From positions 620,001-684,000 of the forward strand of contig CALOAX010000004.1 of the NCBI GenBank assembly GCA_942491485.1: a DNA stretch of 64,000 nt, written 5' to 3'. The notes beneath the pieces were generated by a model, which was given only the letters and a program-made list of their open reading frames with translations, did no database searches and was not told the origin of the DNA. Shown here piece by piece: positions 17,526-26,389 of this stretch (its first letter is position 1; the number at the start of each line of letters is the position of its first letter). A program made the position numbers and the translations under genes. Source of the DNA: Desulfoluna sp942491485. GTDB taxonomy: Bacteria > Desulfobacterota > Desulfobacteria > Desulfobacterales > Desulfolunaceae.

Positions 17526-17646
17526 CTGCCTCCGCTGGCATGTCACCACGGGCTTCGCCCGTCAGCGAATGCGGCTGACCCGAGGAACGAGGGTCGGGGG
17601 CATTCGCAACCCGCTTTCGAGGTGGCACACCTCGCCGCCGGAGGCA
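17526..17646 (-). repeat. GC-rich dispersed element
   Basis: Full-length in reverse orientation: GGGCTTCGCCCG, CCGAGGAACGAGGG, CATTCGCAACCCGC, CTTTCGAGGTGG..CACCTCGCCGCCGGAGGC. Confidence 0.8.
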
Positions 17647-17667
17647 TCTTTTGGTTCATCACAAAAA

Positions 17668-17700
17668 AAGGGAGCCACCCAAACGGGTGCTCCCTTTTTT
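17668..17700 (-). terminator. Rho-independent terminator (bidirectional)
   Basis: GGGAGCCACCC and GGGTGCTCCC pair around AAAC, with A and T runs on the two sides. It lies 22 bases after the stop of the purine permease gene on the minus strand. Confidence 0.85.
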
Positions 17701-17722
17701 CATAGTGCGTATGCAGATCGTT

Positions 17723-19024
17723 TTACACGATGAACTTTAAAATGAAGATGGCTGCAATGATGTACATGACCGGCGAGACGTCTTTGGAGCGTCCGGAGAG
17801 GACCTTGATGATGACGTAGCTGAGCATACCGAAGACGATGCCTTCGGAGATGCTGTAGGTCAGGGGCATCATGAGGAAGGTGATGAACGCCGGCAGGGCT
17901 TCGGTGGCATCTTCCATGTCGATGTTGGTGATGGGGGAGAGCATGAAGAAGCCAACCATCACGAGGGCCGGAGCGGTGGCTGCGGCGGGGATCATAAGAA
18001 AGAGGGGTGCCATGAAGAGGGCCAGGAAGAAGAGGCCGGCGGTGGTGAGGGAGGTGAGGCCGGTGCGGCCACCCTCTGCAACGCCGGAGGCGCTCTCAAC
18101 GTAGGTGGTGACGGTGCTGGTACCCAGGCAGGCGCCGCAGGTGGTGCCGATGGCATCGGCAAAGAGGGCCTGCTTGGCTCTGGGGAGGCGTCCTTTTTCG
18201 TCGAGGAGTCCGGCTTTGGCGCCGACGCCCACGAGGGTGCCGACGGTATCGAACATATCGATGAAGAGGAAGGTGAAGAGAACCACGGCCATGTCGGTGG
18301 TAAAGAGCTTGGAGAAGTCGAACTTGAACATGATGGGCTCAAGGGAAGGGGGGGCAGAGAAGAGTTTCAGCCCTTCCACGCTGGTGACGCCCAAGGGGAT
18401 TCCCACAAGGGTGGAGGCCATAATGCCTGCCAGGAGAGCCCCTTTCTTGTTCATGGCCAGGAGGGTGCCGGAGACGATGATGCCGATAAAGGCCACCCAG
18501 ACGGTGTGTTCGCCCATGTTGCCGAGGGTGATGAGGGTGGCGTCGCTCTTGACGATGACGCCAGCGTTATTGAGGCCGATGAAGGCAATAAAGAGACCGA
18601 TACCCACCGATATGGCATTTTTGATGGAGAGGGGGATGGCGTTGACGATCGCTTCACGTACGTTGAAGAAGGTGAGGACGATGAAGATGAGGCCTTCGAT
18701 GAAGACGGCGGTGAGGGCCATCTCCCAGGAGTATCCCATGCCGAGGACCACGGAAAAGGCGAAGAAGGCGTTTAAGCCCATGCCCGGTGCCAGGGCAAAG
18801 GGGAGTCTGGCCACCAGGGCCATGACCAGGGTGGCGATCATTGCGGACAGGGCAGTGGCGGTAAAGAGCGCGCCCTTGTCCATGCCTGTGGCACTCATGA
18901 TGTCCGGGTTGACGGCGAGGATGTAGGCCATGGTCATAAAGGTGGTCAGGCCGGCGATCATTTCTGTCCTGACGTCGGTTCCATTCTCTTTGAGCTTGAA
19001 AAAATTCTCCAGCATCGTCTTCAT
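17723..19024 (-). CDS. NCS2-family purine (AzgA-type) permease
   Basis: A 433-residue inner-membrane transporter with 12-14 hydrophobic segments. Typical AzgA/PbuG landmarks are present: EMIAGLTTFMTMAYILAVNP at the N-terminus, ALAPGMGLNAFFAFSVV in segment 3, and GTCLGTS-like ACLGTSTVTTYVESASGVAEGGRTGLTSL around segment 10. It should import adenine, hypoxanthine or guanine with a cation; substrate is not decidable by eye. The upstream ~150 bases contain two hairpins (stem CCCCGG and stem CCTGTCC), which might be a regulatory leader, but I could not match a known riboswitch. Confidence 0.9.
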   Translation of the reverse strand: MKTMLENFFKLKENGTDVRTEMIAGLTTFMTMAYILAVNPDIMSATGMDKGALFTATALSAMIATLVMALVARLPFALAPGMGLNAFFAFSVVLGMGYSWEMALTAVFIEGLIFIVLTFFNVREAIVNAIPLSIKNAISVGIGLFIAFIGLNNAGVIVKSDATLITLGNMGEHTVWVAFIGIIVSGTLLAMNKKGALLAGIMASTLVGIPLGVTSVEGLKLFSAPPSLEPIMFKFDFSKLFTTDMAVVLFTFLFIDMFDTVGTLVGVGAKAGLLDEKGRLPRAKQALFADAIGTTCGACLGTSTVTTYVESASGVAEGGRTGLTSLTTAGLFFLALFMAPLFLMIPAAATAPALVMVGFFMLSPITNIDMEDATEALPAFITFLMMPLTYSISEGIVFGMLSYVIIKVLSGRSKDVSPVMYIIAAIFILKFIV

Positions 19025-19165
19025 TTAACCTTAATTGGTGGTGTTCATATATGTCCCTGCCGTACCGGACAGGGGATCAACGTTGGCGAGGGCTTGGTTT
19101 CCGGCTCCCGCAACACTCCTATACCCAGCGTAAACCCCGGTGAGAGCGTTGTCATCCGGGGCTTT

Positions 19166-19218
19166 AAAAAAAAGAGTGCCGGTACAATGAAACCCTTGGA
19201 TTTGCATGATACCGGCAC
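19166..19218 (-). terminator. Rho-independent terminator after the FKBP gene
   Basis: On the minus strand GTGCCGGTA and TACCGGCAC form a stem, extended by AAATCC/GGGTTT pairing in the loop. It is followed by TCTTTTTTTT. It sits ~150 bases past the isomerase stop codon. Confidence 0.8.
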
Positions 19219-19367
19219 GGGCTTTTCTATACCATCATGTGTGCGGTAGGGAAAAGGTATTTTTTGAATGTGTTATCCCGTCAAACGGGATGGCCCTTGA
19301 CCCGTGTTTCACCCGTATGGATGGGCGGCAGCGGGTCTGGGGCTTTGTCAGGCTGTTTGGGCCTGCG

Positions 19368-20099
19368 TTACTCTGTTGCCTGGGCGGGCTCCGCAATTTC
19401 AAGCAGTTCCACCTCGAAGGTGAGGAGCTCGTTGGGACCGATGGTGCCGTTGGGGGTTCCACGATCACCGTAAGCAAGGGCGGGGGGAACATAGAGCTTC
19501 CACTTGGCGCCGGTTTTCATCATCTGAAGGGCTTCCACCCAGCCGGGGATTACGCCGCCTACGGAGAAGGTGGCAGGGGTGTTGCGGCTGTAAGAGCTGT
19601 CGAATTCAGTGCCGTTGAGGAGGGTGCCTCGGTAGTGCACGGTTACCTGGTCGGTGGCCTTGGGCATATCGCCGGTGCCTTTGGTGATGACTTCGTACTG
19701 GAGGCCGGACTTGGTGGTTTTTACACCTTTCTTGGTTTTGTTGTCGGCAAGGAATTTTTCGGCAGTGGCAAGGTTGTCCGCGGTATCTTTGATGCGCTTG
19801 GCCTGGGCCTTGGCGCGGAGTTTCTGGATGCCTTCGTTTCTGACCTGGACCATCTCTTCTTTGGTCATGGCGGGCTCGTTGCCTGTGTAGCCATCGTTCA
19901 TGCCTTTCATCAGTGCATCCAGATCAACCTCGATGGCATTCTGATTCAGGTTGGTGCCCATTTCCACACCAATGGCGTAAGCGAATTTTTCTTCAAAGGT
20001 TTTAAAGGCAGGTGCTTTTGCCTCATCGGCAGTTGCGACAGTGACCAGCATCAGGGTGAAGAGCAATGCAAGTGATGCAGAGATCAGGTTCTTTTTCAT
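19368..20099 (-). CDS. FKBP-type peptidyl-prolyl isomerase, exported (Mip/FkpA-like)
   Basis: About 243 residues from the ATG at 20099, preceded by AAAGGA; the upstream in-frame ATG at 20141 lacks support. A signal peptide is clear (MKKNLISASLALLFTLMLVTVATADEA). Residues ~30-120 are the helical dimerisation region (YAIGVEMGTNL..., long charged helix). The C-terminal FKBP domain has VTVHYRGTLLNGTEFDSSY, IPGWVEALQMMKTGAKWKLYVPPALAYGDRG and LLTFEVELLEI. It should assist folding of periplasmic or outer-membrane proteins. It is a single gene with its own terminator. Confidence 0.93.
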   Translation of the reverse strand: MKKNLISASLALLFTLMLVTVATADEAKAPAFKTFEEKFAYAIGVEMGTNLNQNAIEVDLDALMKGMNDGYTGNEPAMTKEEMVQVRNEGIQKLRAKAQAKRIKDTADNLATAEKFLADNKTKKGVKTTKSGLQYEVITKGTGDMPKATDQVTVHYRGTLLNGTEFDSSYSRNTPATFSVGGVIPGWVEALQMMKTGAKWKLYVPPALAYGDRGTPNGTIGPNELLTFEVELLEIAEPAQATE

Positions 20100-20334
20100 T
20101 GGGTGTCCTTTGGTTGTCATGTCGTTGGTTTGGGCCTCCATTGGGGGAGGAGCCCTTGGCAGACCGTTGTGTTTACCGGAGTCGAGATAGGTATGTTTAT
20201 TCCACGATTCCGGTAATTAAGGCGAACGGTCGTGTTTTTTATGTCGTGCATGGCGTACATACCATGGTGACCACTTCAGGGTCAAACGCGGGTGCCATTA
20301 CATTCTGGCAAGGATGGGGCTCGGCATCCATTGG

Positions 20335-20976
20335 TTAGTGAGAAATTCCCATCAATACGGGGATTTCATCAAGGCTATCCATGTAAACATCCGCTTCAAG
20401 CTCTGTGTTGCCGAAGGCCACAAAGGGGACTCCTGCTGACTGGGCGGCGTGTTGATCCGTGGATGAGTCGCCGATATAGAGAATCTCGTGGGCCGATACG
20501 TCAAAATGCTCCATGATTTTCAGGAGCTGATCGGGTGCCGGCTTGGCATTCTCCACATCCAGTGAGGTGACCACGAGTTCAAAGAGATTGTTCAGTTCGT
20601 GGAACTCAAGGACCGTCCCCATGGTGTTGGCGCGGTTGGTGGCAATGGCCCGCTTGCAGTGTGGGGCAAGGGTCTTCAGCACATGCTTGAGGCTGGGCTC
20701 AATTTTCATATGGGGGATGAGTGTTCCGTAATCAAAGGCGGCGGTGGCCGTGCGAACATCGTCCATGTCGACCCTTCCCTCAAACAGATGGAGAAGGGCA
20801 TCGCCCACGGTGGCCATATGAATGTAACGGAACTGAGCGTCGGTCATGGGTGGCAGGCCGAACCGATCAAGGATGGTGTTGTAGTAGACCCGGTTGGTCT
20901 CTTCGGTGTCGAACATGACGCCGTCGCAGTCAAAGGCGACCACCCGGATGGTGTCGGTGCTGAATGTTTTTGTCAT
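20335..20976 (-). CDS. HAD-superfamily phosphatase
   Basis: A 213-residue haloacid-dehalogenase-like hydrolase of the phosphoglycolate phosphatase/GPH type. Motif I is VVAFDCDGVMFDTEE (the two aspartates). Motif II is IATNRAN. The motif III lysine is near NAKPAPDQLLKIM, and motif IV is EILYIGDSSTDQHAAQSAG. A helical cap lies between residues ~20 and 90. The substrate is probably a small phosphorylated metabolite and is not identified. The gene follows the DUF1573 gene but a terminator lies between them. Confidence 0.9.
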   Translation of the reverse strand: MTKTFSTDTIRVVAFDCDGVMFDTEETNRVYYNTILDRFGLPPMTDAQFRYIHMATVGDALLHLFEGRVDMDDVRTATAAFDYGTLIPHMKIEPSLKHVLKTLAPHCKRAIATNRANTMGTVLEFHELNNLFELVVTSLDVENAKPAPDQLLKIMEHFDVSAHEILYIGDSSTDQHAAQSAGVPFVAFGNTELEADVYMDSLDEIPVLMGISH

Positions 20977-20982
20977 ACCTTG

Positions 20983-21010
20983 AAAAAAAGCCCCTAATGA
21001 TCGGGGCTTT
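20983..21010 (-). terminator. Rho-independent terminator of the DUF1573 gene
   Basis: AAAGCCCC and GGGGCTTT with an 8-base loop, followed by a T-run on the minus strand. It is located ~35 bases past the DUF1573 stop. Confidence 0.85.
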
Positions 21011-21044
21011 CCATTTTAATGATGTGTATTTGGATGGCCGGGGG

Positions 21045-21746
21045 TTACGATTTTTTCCGGATGTATACGGAGACGTAGACCTTCATTTCCGGCTTGATTT
21101 TGCTGTCGGTGCCGATGTTGATGTAACCGAAGTAGCGGCCTTCGTTTTTCATGACGTTTGTGATGGTGAGTTCGTACTCGGGGCCGCTTTTCCCCTCTAC
21201 CTCTTTTAAATCCACTGCGATTTTCTTCGGATCCATGGGGCTGGCAGAGAGAAGTTTGAAGGGGTATTCCCGGGTGGGGGTGATACGCACCACGCCCTTT
21301 AAGTCCTCACCTTCGGAACCCAAAAGCCGGATTCGGTTGGGCGTGACTTTGGCAAATTCCTTGACGTGCCCTTTGAATATAAGGCTGGTGCTGTTTTTTC
21401 GCGGGTCGTTGGAGATGACCTGGATGCTGCGTTTGAACTCTTTTCCCGCGTAGCCTTCCGTGTTGCCGATGATCTTGATTGTTCCGCTGCCGCCTGGCGC
21501 GATACGCTTCGTAAACGAAGCGGCTGTGCAGCCTCAGCCGGGTTTGACTTTGGAGATGCGGAGCTCTTCGGTTCCCCGGTTTTCCACGGAAAAGATGTGC
21601 TCCACGTGGTTTCCTTCGAGGGTGGTACCGAAATCGAATTCAGATTGCGGGTAGAAAATAGCAGGGCCTTCCAACTTTTCGGCAGCCGAAAGGGGAAGGG
21701 CCGTGCACAGCACCAGAAGGACCAGTGCCAACGTCTTTTTAAGCAT
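21045..21746 (-). CDS. DUF1573 protein with in-frame TGA (candidate selenoprotein)
   Basis: A 233-residue reading frame with a signal peptide (MLKKTLALVLLVLCTALPLSAAE), RBS GAGGTGAAATC, and a DUF1573 Ig-like fold (FDFGTTLEGNHVEHIFSVENRGTEELRISKVKPG-TGA-GCTAASFTKRIAPGGSGTIKI). The TGA at 21534-21536 (codon 71) falls exactly where family members carry the first Cys of the CGCT motif. The same frame remains open for the full C-terminal domain after it. A 7-base-pair hairpin with a 4-base loop starts 11 bases downstream (21505-21522), in the range of bacterial SECIS elements. The best reading is selenocysteine insertion; a nonsense mutation is the alternative. It is exported, with role unknown. 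Confidence 0.7.
21505..21522 (-). promoter_or_regulatory. Candidate SECIS hairpin
   Basis: On the minus strand CGCTTCG-TTTA-CGAAGCG, a perfect 7-base-pair stem, 11 bases after the TGA codon. If the closing G-C pair opens, the loop starts with G, as bacterial SECIS loops usually do. Structure was not computed. Confidence 0.45.
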
Positions 21747-21850
21747 GATTTCACCTCAGTTTCGTATGTTGCTGTCGTCGCTCGGGACGAAGGGGGTGAG
21801 CATGAATAGCTGTGTATCAGGCATCAGCGTTCGCGCTCAGTGTATGCCCC

Positions 21851-22396
21851 TCAAACGGCGTTGTCAAGGTGCAGGGCGGCCCCGGAGTCGCCCTGGAATC
21901 CGTGGGGAAAGGTGACTTTCTTGATCGTTCCCCATTGCGTGTCAAACAAGGCGAAGCTGGGGTCTCCGTTTGACCCCATGATCTCGCCGGGGTTCAGCAG
22001 GGTGCAGTCACCCACCTTGGTTTCGTTCCAGGTGTGGGAGTGGCCGCAGCAGACCAAGTCGAAGTCTCCTGTGGTGGCAAAGGCCTTGCCCACCACGGGA
22101 TCATGTGTATAGGCGATGCGGCAGTCGCCCAGGGTGATTCTGCCCACCACGTCATCGAGGTGAATGTGGGTAAGGTCGCGGTAGGCGTCCCGGGCCATGG
22201 TAAGGACGCTTCCGTCGTTGTTTCCGAGGACGCCGTAGACGGGGATGCCCACTTTGTCGAGGCGCTTCAACATAAAGGGGGCCACAAAGTCGCCACAGTG
22301 GATGATGGCTTCGGCCCCGGATTCTGAGATAAGGGTCAGAGCGGTTTTCAGGTGCCAGATGTTGTCGTGGCTGTCGCTCATGATGGCAATACGCAT
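21851..22396 (-). CDS. YfcE/MJ0936-family metallophosphoesterase
   Basis: A 181-residue calcineurin-like phosphodiesterase. Metal ligands are visible: MSDSHDN (D-x-H), IHCGDF (GD), GNNDG (GNxD), and YTHDP and CCGHSHTWNE (GHTH-like). The active enzyme hydrolyses phosphodiesters with Mn or similar ions; the cellular substrate is unknown. A second, related enzyme is encoded at 50185-50712. It is a cytoplasmic monocistronic gene. Confidence 0.92.
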   Translation of the reverse strand: MRIAIMSDSHDNIWHLKTALTLISESGAEAIIHCGDFVAPFMLKRLDKVGIPVYGVLGNNDGSVLTMARDAYRDLTHIHLDDVVGRITLGDCRIAYTHDPVVGKAFATTGDFDLVCCGHSHTWNETKVGDCTLLNPGEIMGSNGDPSFALFDTQWGTIKKVTFPHGFQGDSGAALHLDNAV

Positions 22397-22907
22397 GGTG
22401 TGTTCCTTGGACTGACGGGTATTGATTTAATGATTGTGCGGGCCCTAATTAAATGGCAGCCCGAGACCTTTATAATGTGACGTGATTGGTCACCTTCCTT
22501 TGCGGGTACAGGAGACGATGTCTTATCAATAAGGAGGGGGCAAAGGCAAGCCGCGGGGCATGAGAAATCTATTTTTGGGCTTTGGGGCTTGGCGTGGCAA
22601 CGCCACCTTCGGATCTGGAGGTATTCCGGTGAACGTCAATCGTGTGAAGGGGCAAAGGGTACAGGCATTCAGGCCTGGATCCCCGGTCATTTGGTTCTGC
22701 AAACACAGGCGTGATGCCGTAAGGATCAGGAACACAAGGGGCATCACGTCCCTGCCAGTCGGGGAAGACGGCATAAAAAATCTTGATTACCTCTTATTCA
22801 CAGGCATGGGTTCCTGCGATATCCACGGTATGGTGACATGTGCCGCACCAAAGCCTGGCCATTACAGGCGCCAATTTCATCAACACCCGTGGAGAGAGGG
22901 CGGTACC

Positions 22908-23059
22908 GTAGGATGGGCAAAGGTAGTGCCGTGCCCATCACTATTGGTGATAACCGCCTATGCCGGAAGAGGATCTCGGGCTGCCAAGATTTCGCTCAAT
23001 ATAATCGATGAAGGTTAATCCACAAATGATGGGCATGCTTCGCGCTTTGCCCATCCTAC
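22908..23059. repeat. GTAGGATGGGC inverted-repeat element, complete
   Basis: A ~152-base element starting GTAGGATGGGCAAAG and ending CTTTGCCCATCCTAC, a perfect 15-base inverted repeat, with inner GTGCCGTGCCCATCAC and ATGATGGGCATGCTTCGCG. It is non-coding and MITE-like. The remaining gap 22397-22907 shows no credible gene. Confidence 0.8.
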
Positions 23060-23130
23060 ATGGTTTCAACAGTATCCGCCGTACAGGGTACGTTCTGCGC
23101 CAGAACCTACCCATTGGTCAATCAAATGAG

Positions 23131-23206
23131 ATCGACCCGAGGAACGAGGGGCGGGAGCATTCGCGAACCAGCTTTCGAGGTGGCTCACCTCGCCGCCGGA
23201 GGCAGG
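23131..23206 (-). repeat. GC-rich dispersed element
   Basis: CCGAGGAACGAGGGGCGGGAGCATTCGCG, then CTTTCGAGGTGG..CACCTCGCCGCCGGAGGC, ending next to the priA stop codon. Confidence 0.8.
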
Positions 23207-23208
23207 CC

Positions 23209-25632
23209 TTAGCTCAGTGCGTAGGGGTCCACGTCCATGGAGACGGAGACCCCTGAGAATCCGCCTTCCTTATGAAACGCAGCCAGGGCATCCGTGGCCA
23301 TTTTTTTCATGAGGGACGGGGATTCCCCTTTGATGAGGATCTGCCAGCGGTAGCGGTTCAGGGCGCGGGTCAGGGGGGCTTCAGCCGGGCCCATGATGGC
23401 GATTCCGTCGTGGGGGCGACGTTCCCATATGAGTCCGGAAAGTTTCTTGGCGGCGGTGCGGCATCGTTCTTTGTGTTTGTCGGCGATGCGTATGAGGATG
23501 ATGCGGGTAAAGGGCGGGTAGGCAAGGGCACGCCTGAAATCGGTCTCCTGGGTGTAGAAGGCCTCGGCGTCGTGGTCCACGGCGCACCCGATGGTAAAGT
23601 GATCCGGCACGTAGGTTTGGAGGATGACCCGTCCGGGTTTGTCGCCCCTTCCGGCGCGTCCGGCCACCTGGGCGAGGAGCTGGAAGGTTCGTTCACCGGC
23701 CCTGAAGTCCGGCAGGTTCAAGGAGGTGTCGGCGCAGATGACCCCCACGAGGGTGATGTCGGGGAAGTCGTGGCCTTTGGCGATCATCTGGGTGCCCACC
23801 ACGATGTCGACCTTTTTTTCCCGGACCCCTTTCAGGATCTGCAACAGGGAGCCGCGTCGTGCGGTGGTGTCCTGGTCCATGCGGGCGACGTTTTTGTGGG
23901 GGAAGATATCCTTGACGGCTTCTTCCACTTTTTCGGTGCCGCTGCCCAGGAGTTTGATTTTGTTTCCGTTGCAGACGCGGCAGTGGGTCTTGCCTGGCTC
24001 GAAGTAGCCGCAGATGTGACATCGAAAGGCGTTGACCCCTTTGTGGAAGGTCATGGAGACGTCGCAGTGGCGGCATTTCAGGGGCTCACCGCAGTGGGCG
24101 CAGATGGGGGAACCGGAAAAACCGCGCCGGTTGAGAAAGAGCAGCACCTGCTCGTCCCGGTCCAGGGTCTGGGTCATGGCCTCCACGAGCCGGGGGGTGA
24201 GGAAGGTGTGGATGCCGGGCAGGTCTTTGTACTTTTTAAGGTCCACCACCTCGATTTCGGGCATGGGTTTTTTGTTGACCCGCTGGGTGAGGAGCACCTC
24301 TTTGAATTTGCCGGTCTGGGCGTTCCAGGCGGATTGGATGGACGGCGTGGCCGAGCCGAGAAGCACCACGGCGCCTTCCATGCGGGCGCGGACGGCTGCC
24401 AGGTCCCGGGCGTTGTACCTTAAACCGCTCTCCTGTTTGTACGATCCGTCGTGTTCCTCATCCACCACGATGAGGCCGATGTTTGTCAGGGGGGCGAAGA
24501 TGGCGGAGCGGGCGCCGATGACCACGCTCACCTTTTTTTCGGCAATTTTCACCCACTGGTCGTAGCGTTCGCCGTCCGAGAGGCCGCTGTGCAGAACCGC
24601 GATGCGGTCTCCGAAGCGGGACTTGAACCGGCGGTCTGTCTGGGCGATGAGGGCGATTTCGGGCACCAGCACCACGGCTGTTTTGCCCGCCTGAAGGGCC
24701 TCGTCCACCAGGCGCATGTACACTTCGGTCTTTCCGCTGCCCGTGACCCCCTTTAAAAGGTAGGTGGCGTAGCCCTGGGTGAGCTGGTCCGAGACGGTGG
24801 AGACCACCTCCTGCTGTTCGTCGGTGAGTTGGGGCGGGGTATCGGGGACGATCTCTTCCCCTAAGGGCGAGCGCTCCACTCGGTTTTCAAAGAGGTGGAT
24901 GAGTCCCATATTCACCATGGGTGCCAGGGTGCTTTTGGCTGAAGGGAGCTTGCGCATGAGGTCCGCCCGGGCTGTGGGACCGTGGACACGCAGGAAGTCC
25001 AGGAGGTGCTGTCTTTTTTCGGTAACCCCTTTTTTGGGGTTGGGCCCGAAGGCTGCTTCGGCCACGGTCTCCATTTTGGCCCGTGCCCGTCCGGTGCCGA
25101 GCTCCCGGGTGATGGCTACCCAACCCTTGTTTTCAAGGGTGTTGACCAGAGAGCGTGAGAAGGCATCCTCCCCTTCCACCAGCGGCTTTAAAGGGGACGC
25201 TGCATCTGAGAGAAGGCTGAGAAGGATCTCTTCCGTCTCTTCGGCACCCTGGGTTGCCAGGACTGTTTTGCCTTCTTCGGTGATGGAGACCACCTGCTGG
25301 TCCACCACGTTGAGGCCGCCGGGGAGGGCTGTCTTGATGACATCCCCCATGGGGGCGAGGTAGTAGTCCGCCATCCACTGAAACAGGGGGACCATCTCAG
25401 GGGTGAACAGGGGGCACGGGTCCAGGGTGTCGATGATGTCCTTGACCTTCATTTTCTTGGCCGGCGGGGCAAAACCGATGATGTAGCCCGTGACGGTGCG
25501 GCGCCCAAAGGGCACGAGGACCCGTGAGCCCACGGCAGCATGGGGGCGCAGGTTGTCCGGGACCCGGTAGGTGTAAGGTCCGGAGAGGGGCAGGGTCACA
25601 GTGATCTGGGCGTAGCAGATGGAGTCGGGCAT
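23209..25632 (-). CDS. priA: Primosomal replication restart helicase PriA
   Basis: About 807 residues from the ATG at 25632 (MPDSICYAQITVTLPLSGPYTYRVP); the longer frame to 25701 translates a repeat. The N-terminal 3'-DNA-end-binding domain is followed by the helicase core with Walker A GVTGSGKTEVYM, DEEH box VVDEEHDGSYKQESGLRYNARDLA and motif III LLGSATPSIQSAW. The zinc-binding cysteine clusters are CAHCGEPLKCRHC and CHICGYFEPGKTHCRVC. Late helicase motifs are GTQMIAKGHDFPDITLVGV and QVAGRAGRGDKPG. It reloads the replisome at stalled forks. Length is slightly above E. coli PriA. Confidence 0.97.
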   Translation of the reverse strand: MPDSICYAQITVTLPLSGPYTYRVPDNLRPHAAVGSRVLVPFGRRTVTGYIIGFAPPAKKMKVKDIIDTLDPCPLFTPEMVPLFQWMADYYLAPMGDVIKTALPGGLNVVDQQVVSITEEGKTVLATQGAEETEEILLSLLSDAASPLKPLVEGEDAFSRSLVNTLENKGWVAITRELGTGRARAKMETVAEAAFGPNPKKGVTEKRQHLLDFLRVHGPTARADLMRKLPSAKSTLAPMVNMGLIHLFENRVERSPLGEEIVPDTPPQLTDEQQEVVSTVSDQLTQGYATYLLKGVTGSGKTEVYMRLVDEALQAGKTAVVLVPEIALIAQTDRRFKSRFGDRIAVLHSGLSDGERYDQWVKIAEKKVSVVIGARSAIFAPLTNIGLIVVDEEHDGSYKQESGLRYNARDLAAVRARMEGAVVLLGSATPSIQSAWNAQTGKFKEVLLTQRVNKKPMPEIEVVDLKKYKDLPGIHTFLTPRLVEAMTQTLDRDEQVLLFLNRRGFSGSPICAHCGEPLKCRHCDVSMTFHKGVNAFRCHICGYFEPGKTHCRVCNGNKIKLLGSGTEKVEEAVKDIFPHKNVARMDQDTTARRGSLLQILKGVREKKVDIVVGTQMIAKGHDFPDITLVGVICADTSLNLPDFRAGERTFQLLAQVAGRAGRGDKPGRVILQTYVPDHFTIGCAVDHDAEAFYTQETDFRRALAYPPFTRIILIRIADKHKERCRTAAKKLSGLIWERRPHDGIAIMGPAEAPLTRALNRYRWQILIKGESPSLMKKMATDALAAFHKEGGFSGVSVSMDVDPYALS

Positions 25633-25687
25633 GGAGATCTCGGTTTTATTGTGAACGTGGTCTGGCTTCAGGGCCGGTGAAAAACAA

Positions 25688-25795
25688 GCCTCCGGCGGCA
25701 AGGTGGGGCACCTTGAAACCCCGTTGCGAATGCTCTGAATCCTCGTTCCTCGGGTCCTTTACATTCGCTGACGGGCTATGCCCGTGAATCACGGT
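25688..25795 (+). repeat. GC-rich dispersed element
   Basis: GCCTCCGGCGGCAAGGTGGGGCACCTTGAAA, GTTGCGAATGCTC, CCTCGTTCCTCGGGT, ACGGGCTATGCCCG. The rest of 25796-26389 holds only short unsupported frames. Confidence 0.8.
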
Positions 25796-26389
25796 ACTCC
25801 ATTGACTTGGTCTTTCCGGGTTGCCAGGGCAACCTGGCGCGCAGAGAAGGGCATATGTGTCAATCCTTCTGTACTCTATGTATGGCGAAAGATCTAATCA
25901 GTGTGTGGAGGCACGATGTTCTGTCTTTTTCAGAGAGCCCAATATAATGGCTCGGAGTAAAAACCACAAGCGCAACCCCGCAGCCATGCACGATACAGGA
26001 AAAAACAGGTTGAAATCTCGGGGTGGTTTTAATATACTGCGTTGATTTTTGCGTGCGATTCAGGCAGGATTTGTCTGAATACACAGAAAGTCCGATGGCT
26101 TGTATCGTGCTCCCCCTTTCCGCTTGAAATCATGACTTGGCCGGTTTGAAGACTGAGTTGACGTGACGGACCTTTTTCCGATCTTCAGGGTCGATCTGCG
26201 CATGCGCAAAGGCGTCCACACGGGTTGGGTAAAAGGCATGGGTGTGGGACCCACCGGGCTTCAGACGCAAGGCGACGAATGAATGGATGCCCGTGCAGGG
26301 CGGTATGCGACCGAGACGGCCGTGTGCTGCAGACATGCCGGGTGATCGAAAAAAAATAGCCAGCTATTATTCAGGCTTCAGGAGGACTC

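Noticed and set aside
19025..19166. Classical purine riboswitch upstream of the permease
   Set aside because: The conserved loop and junction sequences of that class are not visible.
21045..21746. Frameshifted pseudogene explanation for the DUF1573 gene
   Set aside because: Both halves are in the same frame and only one TGA separates them, exactly at a conserved Cys, so a frameshift is not needed.
22560..23018. 152-codon plus-strand frame
   Set aside because: It crosses a GTAGGATGGGC element, has no domain and shows unlikely composition.
26060..26336. Short minus-strand frames upstream of upp
   Set aside because: They are 64-68 codons without recognisable motifs or start signals; left unannotated.
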